A DNA stretch of 64,000 bases. It comes from Lysobacterales bacterium. Its GTDB lineage: Bacteria > Pseudomonadota > Gammaproteobacteria > Xanthomonadales > UBA2363. This document shows, in pieces, positions 45,573 to 53,013 of the stretch. Where the stretch lies: positions 124,001 through 188,000 of the forward strand of contig JAHCAT010000002.1 in NCBI GenBank assembly GCA_019634735.1. The letters run 5' to 3'. Positions within the stretch are counted from its first letter, which is position 1; each line of letters starts with the position of its first letter. The notes below the pieces were generated by a model. It was not told where the DNA came from and searched no databases. It saw nothing but the letters and a program-made list of their open reading frames with translations. A program made the position numbers and the translations under genes.

Positions 45573-45600
45573 AATATACGAGCCCCATCGTAGATGTCAA
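45573..45600 (-). promoter_or_regulatory. near-consensus sigma70 promoter
   Basis: On the minus strand TTGACA (45595-45600) and TATATT (45573-45578) are 16 bases apart. The DNA just upstream is A/T-rich (GAAAATGATCG), like an UP element. Transcription should start near 45566, giving a leader of about 27 bases to the ATG of the small secreted protein at 45539. Confidence 0.8.
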
Positions 45601-45642
45601 CGATCATTTTCGTACTTCCGCCCCGGGTGGGCTGCCGGTCGT

Positions 45643-47220
45643 TCAGTGGCGGAAGTGGCGCATCCCGGTGAACACCATCGCCACGCCACGTTCGTCGGCT
45701 GCGGCGACCACCTCCTCGTCGCGGATCGAGCCGCCCGGCTGGATGACGCAGGCGGCACCGGCATCGGCGAGCACGTCGAGGCCGTCGCGGAACGGGAAGA
45801 AGGCGTCCGAAGCGACCGCGCAGCCGGCCAGGTCCAGGCCGGCACCCTGTGCCTTGAGCGCGGCGATGCGCGCGGAGTCGACGCGGCTCATCTGGCCGGC
45901 GCCGATGCCCAGGGTGCGGCCGTTGCCGGCATAGACGATGGCGTTGGACTTCACGAAGCGCGCCACCCGCCAGGCGAACATCAGATCGTCGAGCTGGGCC
46001 GCCGCAGGTTGTGCCCGGGTCACCACCCGGAGCTGGTCGCGGCCGACCGTGCGCACGTCGGCGTCCTGCATCAGCAGGCCGGAGCCGACCCGCTTGACGT
46101 CGCGGTTGTTGAGACCCTCGCCCGGCGGGATTTCCAGCACACGGACGTTGCCCTTGCGGGCCAGCACGGCGCGCGCCGCCTGGCTCACCGACGGCGCGAT
46201 CAGCACCTCCAGGAACTGCGCGGTCATCGCCCGGGCAGCGGCCTCGTCGAGTTCGCGATTGACGGCGATGATGCCGCCGAAGCTGCTGGTCGGGTCGGTG
46301 GCAAAGGCGAGCGCGTACGCCTCGGCCAGGTCGGCGGCCTGCGCGACGCCGCAGGGATTGGCGTGCTTGACGATCACGCAGGCCGGGCGCTCGAACTGGC
46401 GCACGCACTCCCAGGCGGCGTCGGCGTCGGCCAGGTTGTTGTAGGACAGCTCCTTGCCCTGCAGTTGCCGGAAGGTCGCAAGGGTGCCGGGCACCGGCCA
46501 CAGGTCGCGGTAGAAGGCCGCCTGCTGGTGCGGGTTCTCGCCGTAGCGCAGGTCCATGACCTTGACGAAGCGGCCGTTGGCCTGGGCCGGAAAGGCGCTG
46601 CGCGTGCCGTCGGCGGCCAGGCTCGACAGGTGGTCGCTGATCGCCGCGTCGTAGTTGCTGATGCGGTTGAAGGCTTCGACCGCCAGCCGCCAGCGGCTGG
46701 CGCCGGACAAAGTGCCGGCGTTCCCGGCCAGTTCCTCGAGTACCGCCGGGTACTGGCCGGGATCGGTCAGCACGGCGACGTGCGCGAAATTCTTGGCGGC
46801 GGCGCGGACCATGGCCGGGCCGCCGATGTCGATTTCCTCCACCGCCGCGGCCAGGTCGCAGTCCGGGCGCGCGACGGTGGCCTCGAACGGGTAGAGGTTG
46901 GCGACCAGCAGGTCGATGGCGGCGATGCCGTGCTCGGTCATCACCGCCCGGTCGGTCTCGCCACGGTGCAGCAGGCCGCCATGGATGCGCGGGTGCAGGG
47001 TCTTGACACGGCCGCCCATGATCTCCGGGAAGCCGGTAATCGCGGCGACATCGGTCACCGCCAGCCCGGCAGCGCGCAGGGCGGTGGCGCTGCCGCCGGT
47101 GGACAGCAGCTCGACGCCGGCATCGGCGAGGAAGCGGGCCAGCTCGACGAGTCCGGTCTTGTCGGAGACGCTGAGCAGGGCACGCCGGATCGGCAGGCGC
47201 GGCAGGTCGGCTGGGATCAT
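45643..47220 (-). CDS. purH: bifunctional AICAR transformylase / IMP cyclohydrolase
   Basis: A 525-residue enzyme for the last two steps of IMP synthesis. The N-terminal MGS-like cyclohydrolase has [19 protein letters not shown] and [16 protein letters not shown]. The C-terminal formyltransferase has [26 protein letters not shown]-type and [10 protein letters not shown] blocks. Length is normal. It follows fis by 53 bases and ends the aroQ-to-purH block. Confidence 0.97.
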   Translation of the reverse strand: MIPADLPRLPIRRALLSVSDKTGLVELARFLADAGVELLSTGGSATALRAAGLAVTDVAAITGFPEIMGGRVKTLHPRIHGGLLHRGETDRAVMTEHGIAAIDLLVANLYPFEATVARPDCDLAAAVEEIDIGGPAMVRAAAKNFAHVAVLTDPGQYPAVLEELAGNAGTLSGASRWRLAVEAFNRISNYDAAISDHLSSLAADGTRSAFPAQANGRFVKVMDLRYGENPHQQAAFYRDLWPVPGTLATFRQLQGKELSYNNLADADAAWECVRQFERPACVIVKHANPCGVAQAADLAEAYALAFATDPTSSFGGIIAVNRELDEAAARAMTAQFLEVLIAPSVSQAARAVLARKGNVRVLEIPPGEGLNNRDVKRVGSGLLMQDADVRTVGRDQLRVVTRAQPAAAQLDDLMFAWRVARFVKSNAIVYAGNGRTLGIGAGQMSRVDSARIAALKAQGAGLDLAGCAVASDAFFPFRDGLDVLADAGAACVIQPGGSIRDEEVVAAADERGVAMVFTGMRHFRH

Positions 47221-47273
47221 GGCGGCGGCCTTGCGTCAGGGCGCCGGGAGCGCTCCCCGGCGGGGGCGGGGGG

Positions 47274-47555
47274 TCAGATCAGGCCGTGCGCCTGCAGCTT
47301 CTTGCGCAGCGTGGCCCGGCTCAGGCCGAGGGCCTGGGCGGCACGGCTCTGGTTGTTGCCCGACCAGCGCATCACCTCGCGCAGCAGCGGAGTCTCCAGT
47401 TCGCCCAGGAACAGGGCATACAGGTCGTCGCACTGGCTGTCGCCCAGGTCGTCCAGATAGCGACGCACGGCATGACCCACGCACTCGGCCAGGGTCGCGG
47501 CACGCGCGGCATCGGACGGACGGGAGGCGAGCGGCAGGTGGACGACGGCGTTCAC
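47274..47555 (-). CDS. fis: nucleoid-associated protein Fis
   Basis: A 93-residue Fis. The C-terminal HTH is complete (MRWSGNNQSRAAQALGLSRATLRKKLQAHGLI), matching the last 30 residues of enteric Fis. It bends DNA and controls rRNA and other growth-linked promoters. The gene lies upstream of purH. In enterics fis follows dusB; here it follows a zinc-ribbon/DUF3426 gene, as in other Xanthomonadales. Confidence 0.95.
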   Translation of the reverse strand: MNAVVHLPLASRPSDAARAATLAECVGHAVRRYLDDLGDSQCDDLYALFLGELETPLLREVMRWSGNNQSRAAQALGLSRATLRKKLQAHGLI

Positions 47556-47642
47556 GGCAATTCTCCGGGGCGGCGCCGGGCGGCGCCTGCAACCATGCGG
47601 GTATCGGTGGCCGGGTGCGTCGCGCGCATCGCCCGGCCCCGC

Positions 47643-47670
47643 AGTCTAGCGAGCCCCTCGGCCCGATCAA
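47643..47670 (-). promoter_or_regulatory. promoter of fis-purH
   Basis: On the minus strand TTGATC (47665-47670) and TAGACT (47643-47648) are 16 bases apart, 88 bases upstream of the fis ATG. This lets fis and purH be expressed apart from the upstream acc genes. Confidence 0.55.
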
Positions 47671-47709
47671 ACCTTGACATTGGCGCGCTGGCGTGGAACC
47701 CGCGCCGCT

Positions 47710-48507
47710 TCAGGCATCCGGGGGGAGGAAGCGGAACTCGAAGGCCACCGCCGAGGGGCCGGGATCCACCACTTCGAACTCCAGAGGCAGCGTGGTGGCC
47801 GCCGGCATGCCGGCGTCCGCCCGTCGCGGGTCGGACAGATAGTCGACCGGCCGGAAACGCCGCATCGCCAGCACCCTGCCATCAAGGTCCGAGAGCGTGA
47901 GTTCGAGGACGGGGTAGGGACGCCCGCGATCGGCCCGGTTGGCCAGGGTCGCGCTGATCAACAGTGCCCCCTCGACGGCCGGATGACGACGGATGTCGCG
48001 GGAGACCAGGGCCAGGCCGTCGATGGCCCGATCGGAACCGGGCAGCGTGCAGCCCAGCGCCAGGCACACCGAGTCGGCCCACGCCCGGTAGGTCGGGATT
48101 GCCAGCAGGCGATCGCGCTCGGCGTAGAGGATCTGGGCAAACAGGACCAACGCCAACAGGGCGGTACCCGACCACCATGCCGCTCGACCGGTGCGCGCAC
48201 CCGGGGTCCGCTGGGGTCGTCGCAGGAATCCGGGCGGGTTGCCGGCCGCAGCGGCCGATGGTGCCGGGAACAGCGTCGGCTGCAGGGCAGCCGGTCGCAT
48301 CACCGCATCGATCAGGCGCGGCCGGGGCAGCACCGGGGGGCGCACGTCGAGCCGTACCAGCGGCTCCGGCGGCGGCGACGGCCGCAGCGTGGCCAGGGCA
48401 TCGAAGGGCTGGTCGCAACTGCCGCATACCACCTCGCCACGGCCGCCCGACAGGTCGTCGAGGGCGATCCGGTAGACGGTCAGGCAGTGGCTGCACTGGG
48501 TGTACAT
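47710..48507 (-). CDS. zinc-ribbon / DUF3426 membrane protein
   Basis: A 265-residue protein. It has an N-terminal zinc ribbon (MYTQCSHC and VVCGSCDQPF, four cysteines), a Pro-rich linker (50-110), one membrane helix (WWSGTALLALVLFAQILYA, about 115-133) and a C-terminal DUF3426 domain (about 150-260) that should lie in the periplasm. Function is not known. It is found between prmA and fis in many gamma- and betaproteobacteria. Confidence 0.85.
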   Translation of the reverse strand: MYTQCSHCLTVYRIALDDLSGGRGEVVCGSCDQPFDALATLRPSPPPEPLVRLDVRPPVLPRPRLIDAVMRPAALQPTLFPAPSAAAAGNPPGFLRRPQRTPGARTGRAAWWSGTALLALVLFAQILYAERDRLLAIPTYRAWADSVCLALGCTLPGSDRAIDGLALVSRDIRRHPAVEGALLISATLANRADRGRPYPVLELTLSDLDGRVLAMRRFRPVDYLSDPRRADAGMPAATTLPLEFEVVDPGPSAVAFEFRFLPPDA

Positions 48508-48582
48508 CGGACTGCCAAGGTTAGCGGCCGCGAGAGCCGGCCATCGTGACCGGGTGCCGGTCCGGCATGCCGAAGCAGGCCA

Positions 48583-49473
48583 TCAGGCGCGTTGCCCATG
48601 CAGCAGCAGCCAGCCTTCGCGTTCGCACCGGTCCATGTACCGAACGCCATGCGCGGCGTAGGCGGCGACCACCTCGTCGCCCTGCTCTGGCAGCACGCCG
48701 GACAGGGCGATCCGGCCGCCCGGCCGCAGCGCCTGGACCAGGGAACCGGCAAGCAGGACCAGGGTATTGGCCAGGATGTTGGCGACAACGACGGCGCAGT
48801 CGCCCTGCGCGGTCCAGTCCCCTGCTGCGACCGCATGCACCCGGTCGGCGACGCCGTTCGCGCTGGCATTGGCCTGGGTTGCCGTGAGCGCCTGCGGATC
48901 GTTGTCGACGGCGATCACCGATGCCGCGCCCAGGCGCGCGGCGGCGACCGCCAGGATGCCTGAGCCGCAGCCGAAATCGAGTACCCTGGCGCCATCCAGG
49001 TCCTGGCCGTCCAGCCATTCGAGGCACTGCGCGGTGGTGGCGTGGGTGCCGGTGCCGAACGCCAGTCCAGGATCGAGACGAAGCTCCACGGCGTCGGCGC
49101 CGGCCTCCTCCGGGAGGGTGTGTCCGCTCGGCACGACCCACAGCCGGCGACCGAAGCGCATCGGCCGGAAATCGTCCATCCAGGCGCGCGTCCAGTCGCG
49201 GTCGTCGACGCGGCTGACCTGCACCCGCCCCAGGTCGAGTCCCGGTTGCAGCGCCGACAGGCCGAACACGATGCCGACCTCGTCCATGTCGCCGGGGAAC
49301 AGCGCCTGCACCGTGATCCTGCGCCACAGCGGCGTCTCGCCCGGTGCCGGTTCGTAGAGCGGCTGGTCCTCGGCGTCGAGCAGGGTGACGGCGACCGCGC
49401 CAAGGTCCTCCAGCGCCTGGCTCAGGCGCTGCTCGAAGCGCGGCTGGGTCGGCACGGTCAGCGCCAGCCACAT
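48583..49473 (-). CDS. prmA: ribosomal protein L11 methyltransferase
   Basis: A 296-residue SAM methyltransferase that trimethylates ribosomal protein L11. The PrmA N-terminus WLALTVPT is followed by DWTRAWMDDFRPMRFG and the SAM motif ARVLDFGCGSGILAVAAA. Another family block is VVVANILANTLVLLA, the NILA motif. It starts five bases after the accC stop, in the standard accBC-prmA order. Confidence 0.96.
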   Translation of the reverse strand: MWLALTVPTQPRFEQRLSQALEDLGAVAVTLLDAEDQPLYEPAPGETPLWRRITVQALFPGDMDEVGIVFGLSALQPGLDLGRVQVSRVDDRDWTRAWMDDFRPMRFGRRLWVVPSGHTLPEEAGADAVELRLDPGLAFGTGTHATTAQCLEWLDGQDLDGARVLDFGCGSGILAVAAARLGAASVIAVDNDPQALTATQANASANGVADRVHAVAAGDWTAQGDCAVVVANILANTLVLLAGSLVQALRPGGRIALSGVLPEQGDEVVAAYAAHGVRYMDRCEREGWLLLHGQRA

Positions 49474-49477
49474 GGCG

Positions 49478-50836
49478 TCACGGCCCCCCGCGCTGTTCGG
49501 CCAGGCGCTTCTCGAGGTAGTGGATGTTCATGCCGCCGGCCTTGAAGCCCTCGTCGGTCATGATCCGCTGCTGCAACGGGATGTTGGTGCGCACGCCGTC
49601 GATCACGGTCTCGGCCAGGGCCACGCGCATGCGGGCGATGGCCTCGGCGCGGTCGGCGCCGTGTGCGATCAGCTTGCCGATCATGGAGTCGTAGTTGGGC
49701 GGGATCCGGTAGCCGTCGTAGACATGGGTGTCGACCCGGATGCCGGGGCCGCCGGGCGCATGGAAGCGCTGCACGGTGCCGGGCGAGGGCATGAAGGTCT
49801 CCGGGTCCTCGGCGTTGATGCGGCACTCGATGGCATGGCCGCGGAGCACGATGTCCTCCTGGCGGATCGCCAGCGGTTCGCCGGACGCCACGCGGATCTG
49901 CTCGCGGACCAGGTCGATGCCGGTGATCAGCTCGGTAACCGGGTGCTCGACCTGGATGCGGGTGTTCATCTCGATGAAGTAGAAGCGGCCGTCCTCGTAC
50001 AGGAACTCGAAGGTGCCGGCGCCGCGGTAGTTCATGCGCTTGCAGGCCTCGACGCAGGTGGCGCCGATCCGCGCCCGCTCGTCCTCGGTGATGAACGGCG
50101 CCGGCGCCTCCTCGACCACCTTCTGGTGCCGGCGCTGCATGGAGCAGTCGCGCTCGCCCAGATGGATGGCGTTGCCCTGGCCGTCGCCCAGCACCTGGAT
50201 CTCGATGTGGCGCGGGTGCTCCAGGAACTTCTCCATGTACACCTGCGGGTTGCCGAACGCCGCCTGCGCCTCGCGCCGGGTGGTGACGATGGCGTTGAGC
50301 AGGGCGGCCTCGGTGTGCACCACGCGCATGCCGCGGCCGCCGCCGCCGCCGGCGGCCTTGATGATCACCGGGTAGCCGATCTCCCGGGCGGTGGCCAGGG
50401 CGCGCTCGGGATCGTCGCCGACCGGGCCGTTGCTGCCCGGCACGGTGGGCACGCCGGCCTCCTTCATGGCGGCGATCGCGGTGACCTTGTCGCCCATCAG
50501 GCGGATGGTGTCGGCGCGCGGCCCGATGAACACGAAACCGGACTGCTCGACCTGCTCGGCGAAATCGGCGTTCTCGGCCAGGAAGCCGTAGCCGGGGTGG
50601 ATGGCCTCGGCGTCGGTGACCTCGGCGGCGGCGATGATGGCCGGTGCGCTCAGGTAGCTCTGTGCGCTGGGCGGCGGGCCGATGCACACGCTCTCGTCGG
50701 CCATCGCGACGTGCTTGAGGTTGCGGTCCACCGAGGAATGCACGGCGACCGTGCGGATGCCCAGGGCATGGCAGGCGCGCAGGATGCGCAGCGCGATCTC
50801 GCCGCGGTTGGCGATGACGATCTTGCCGATCTTCAT
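49478..50836 (-). CDS. accC: acetyl-CoA carboxylase biotin carboxylase subunit
   Basis: A 452-residue ATP-grasp enzyme that carboxylates the biotin on AccB. It opens with [17 protein letters not shown], has the ATP-binding [10 protein letters not shown] loop, [18 protein letters not shown] and the catalytic [18 protein letters not shown] block. First committed step of fatty acid synthesis. It is separated from accB by 11 bases, so the two are cotranscribed. Confidence 0.98.
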   Translation of the reverse strand: MKIGKIVIANRGEIALRILRACHALGIRTVAVHSSVDRNLKHVAMADESVCIGPPPSAQSYLSAPAIIAAAEVTDAEAIHPGYGFLAENADFAEQVEQSGFVFIGPRADTIRLMGDKVTAIAAMKEAGVPTVPGSNGPVGDDPERALATAREIGYPVIIKAAGGGGGRGMRVVHTEAALLNAIVTTRREAQAAFGNPQVYMEKFLEHPRHIEIQVLGDGQGNAIHLGERDCSMQRRHQKVVEEAPAPFITEDERARIGATCVEACKRMNYRGAGTFEFLYEDGRFYFIEMNTRIQVEHPVTELITGIDLVREQIRVASGEPLAIRQEDIVLRGHAIECRINAEDPETFMPSPGTVQRFHAPGGPGIRVDTHVYDGYRIPPNYDSMIGKLIAHGADRAEAIARMRVALAETVIDGVRTNIPLQQRIMTDEGFKAGGMNIHYLEKRLAEQRGGP

Positions 50837-50847
50837 GGCGGCGCGGC

Positions 50848-51306
50848 TCAGCCGATCACGAACAGCGGCTGGTCGTACTCGACCGGCTGGCCGTTGTCGA
50901 CCAGGATCGCCTTGATCACGCCATCGAATTCGGCCTCGATCGGGTTGAACATCTTCATCGCCTCGATGGTGGCCAGGGTGTCGCCCTTGCTGACCGACTG
51001 GCCGACCTTCACGAACGGTTCGGCGCCCGGTGCCGGCGCCGCATAGTAGGTGCCGACCATCGGCGAGTTCACGGTACGACCTTCGGGCAGGTTCGCGGTC
51101 TCGGGGGCGGCGGCCAGGCTGGCGGGTGCGGCCACCGCCGCCGCCGCCGGCGCCGGTGCGTAGTTGGGCATCGGCGCCTGCATCATCGGCGTGGCGACCG
51201 GGTGCCGGCTCAGGCGCACGGTCTCCTCGCCCTCGCGGATCTCGAGCTCGGACAGGTTGGACTCCTCCAGCATCTCGATCAGCTTCTTGATCTTGCGCAG
51301 GTCCAT
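50848..51306 (-). CDS. accB: acetyl-CoA carboxylase biotin carboxyl carrier protein
   Basis: A 152-residue BCCP. The N-terminal helix ([21 protein letters not shown]) is followed by a flexible Ala/Pro-rich linker (about 45-80). The biotinyl domain carries the target lysine in [10 protein letters not shown]. It shuttles carboxybiotin between AccC and the carboxyltransferase. It lies 50 bases after aroQ. Confidence 0.97.
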   Translation of the reverse strand: MDLRKIKKLIEMLEESNLSELEIREGEETVRLSRHPVATPMMQAPMPNYAPAPAAAAVAAPASLAAAPETANLPEGRTVNSPMVGTYYAAPAPGAEPFVKVGQSVSKGDTLATIEAMKMFNPIEAEFDGVIKAILVDNGQPVEYDQPLFVIG

Positions 51307-51356
51307 GGGCGGATTCCTCGGGAAAGGGCGGTTCGGGGAAGGGCGGGACGCCGGCG

Positions 51357-51800
51357 TCAGGCCGCCGCCAGGCGGGCCAGCGCGGCGTCCAGGGCCAGGG
51401 CGTAGCTGTGCGGTCCGAACCCGGCCACCAGGCCGACCGCCAGGTCGGCCAGGTAGGAGTGGTGCCGGAACGGTTCGCGGGCGTGCGGGTTGCTCAGATG
51501 CAGCTCGATGAAGGGGATCGCGACCGCCGCCAGGGCGTCGCGCAGCGCCACGCTGGTGTGCGTGAACGCCGCCGGATTGATCAGGATGAACGCGGTGCCG
51601 TCGCCTCCGGCGGCCTGGATGCGTTCGACCAGGACGTGCTCGGCGTTGCTCTGCAGGCATTCCAGCCGGTGGCCGGCGGCCCCGGCCCGCTCGACCAGGC
51701 TGGCCTCGATCTGGGCCAGCGTGGCGCTGCCATAGATCGCCGGCTCGCGGTTGCCGAGCAGGTTGAGGTTGGGTCCGTTGAGCAGCAGCAGGCGGGCCAC
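51357..51800 (-). CDS. aroQ: type II 3-dehydroquinate dehydratase
   Basis: A 147-residue enzyme of the shikimate pathway. It opens [21 protein letters not shown] with the catalytic Tyr, has [20 protein letters not shown] and [20 protein letters not shown] with the family's catalytic His region. It is the first gene of the aroQ-accB-accC-prmA-DUF3426-fis-purH block. No clear promoter was found in the 100 bases upstream, which run into the repeat-containing region. Confidence 0.97.
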   Translation of the reverse strand: MARLLLLNGPNLNLLGNREPAIYGSATLAQIEASLVERAGAAGHRLECLQSNAEHVLVERIQAAGGDGTAFILINPAAFTHTSVALRDALAAVAIPFIELHLSNPHAREPFRHHSYLADLAVGLVAGFGPHSYALALDAALARLAAA

Positions 51801-51904
51801 GGGCGATCCGGGGCGGGGCGGGCGGCCAAGTGTGAAGCCGGTGTCGCGATCTGTCCAGATGCCGGCCAGATCGGCGACGTTCGCGACAATTCGCGAGCGT
51901 ATGG

Positions 51905-52070
51905 CGGGTGTCCGGGGGGGGCAGGGTGTCGGGAAGTGGAAGACGGCTGTCGGGAATCATTTCTCGGGCGGAGACTTCCGCAGTGGGCGCGATCCGGTGC
52001 GGGCGCTGCACCCGACACCCCGCCGCACCGGTGTGCCGCGCGCGGAAATTGTCCCTGACACCCTTCGCGG
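51905..52070 (+). repeat. degenerate REP-like repeats upstream of the hemolysin III gene
   Basis: Diverged copies of the same motif occur here: GGGTGTCGGGAA, GGCTGTCGGGAATCATTT, CCCGACACCCCGCCG and, best, CGCGGAAATTGTCCCTGACACCC at 52041-52063. The perfect copies lie on the other side of the gene at 52784-52942. I see no transposase gene. Confidence 0.55.
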
Positions 52071-52078
52071 CGTATGCT
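52049..52078 (+). promoter_or_regulatory. promoter candidate overlapping a REP-like copy
   Basis: TTGTCC (52049-52054) and TATGCT (52073-52078), 18 bases apart, lie 25 bases upstream of the ATG. The -35 lies inside the TGTCCCTGACACC repeat. Confidence 0.4.
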
Positions 52079-52102
52079 GCATCGCCGCAACGGGAGCGAT
52101 CC

Positions 52103-52741
52103 ATGGCGCCACGCTACCGACCCGCCGAGGAACTGGCCAACAGCCTCAGCCACGGCCTGGGCGTGGTCCTGAGCATCGTCGGCCTGGCCGTCCTGGTCGG
52201 TTTCGCCAGCGCCCGCGGCAGCACGGTCGACGTGGTCGCCAGCAGCATCTTCGGCGCCACCCTGGTGCTGGTCTACACCACTTCGACCCTCTATCACGGC
52301 ATTCCCATCGATGCCGCCAAGCGGGTCCTGCGCACGCTCGACCATATCGCGATCTTCCTGCTGATCGCCGGCACCTACACGCCGTTCACCCTGGCCGCCA
52401 TAGGCGGCCGCGCCGGCTGGACGCTGTTCGCGGTGATCTGGGGCCTGGCCGTGCTCGGCATCCTCTTCGAACTGACCTTCCTGCGCCGCTGGACCTGGCT
52501 GGCGGTCGGCCTGTACCTGCTGATGGGCTGGGTCGGCCTGGTCGCGATCAAGCCGCTGGCTGCGGCCATGGACACCGGCGGTCTGGTGCTGCTGCTTGCC
52601 GGGGGCGCCGCCTACACGATCGGCGTGGTGTTCTACGTATGGCGCAAGCTGCCCTACGGCCATGCGATCTGGCACGGCTTCGTGCTTGCCGGCAGCGTCC
52701 TGCACTACCTGGCGATTCTCTTCTACATCGTGCTCGACTAG
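52103..52741 (+). CDS. hemolysin III family (YqfA/TrhA-type) membrane protein
   Basis: A 212-residue protein with seven predicted membrane helices. It has the family's [20 protein letters not shown] start and conserved [33 protein letters not shown] (His and Asp residues of the PAQR-like site). The late [17 protein letters not shown] motif is present. Family members affect membrane energetics; the hemolysin name is historical. The ATG at 52103 starts the conserved part with GGGAGCG upstream. REP-like repeats flank the gene on both sides. Confidence 0.92.
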   Translation: MAPRYRPAEELANSLSHGLGVVLSIVGLAVLVGFASARGSTVDVVASSIFGATLVLVYTTSTLYHGIPIDAAKRVLRTLDHIAIFLLIAGTYTPFTLAAIGGRAGWTLFAVIWGLAVLGILFELTFLRRWTWLAVGLYLLMGWVGLVAIKPLAAAMDTGGLVLLLAGGAAYTIGVVFYVWRKLPYGHAIWHGFVLAGSVLHYLAILFYIVLD

Positions 52742-52767
52742 CGCGAGCGCGACAAGGGCGCGAAAAA

Positions 52768-52942
52768 GGTGTCAGGGCGAAAAGGGTGTCAGGGACATTT
52801 TCCCGTGCGGCGATCTCCGCACATCGCGAAGTCCGGCGCGGGAAAATGTCCCTGACACCCTCGCTGCCGCGGCGCGGGAAAATGTCCCTGACACCCTCGC
52901 TGCCGCGGCGCGGGAAAATGTCCCTGACACCCTCGCTGCCGA
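52768..52942. repeat. REP-like cluster: 36-bp tandem repeat x3 plus inverted copy
   Basis: Three head-to-tail 36-bp units lie at 52835-52870, 52871-52906 and 52907-52942 (the third differs in its last bases). Each contains CGGGAAAATGTCCCTGACAC. An exact inverted copy of the 22-base core is at 52784-52805, with a partial one at 52768-52777. Between them GTGCGG/CCGCAC forms a small stem. The cluster lies between two convergent genes and could also end transcription. It has the layout of REP/BIME elements mobilised by REP-associated tyrosine transposases, but none is seen here. Confidence 0.8.
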
Positions 52943-53013
52943 CACCCCCGCTGCCCCCACCCCGCCGCGCCGCCCCCGCCCCGCCGCGTCCTGAAACGCC
53001 GCCATGCCGCGCG

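Noticed and set aside
52835-52942. 36-bp tandem units as a CRISPR array
   Set aside because: The units abut with no spacers, there are only three, and no cas gene is present.
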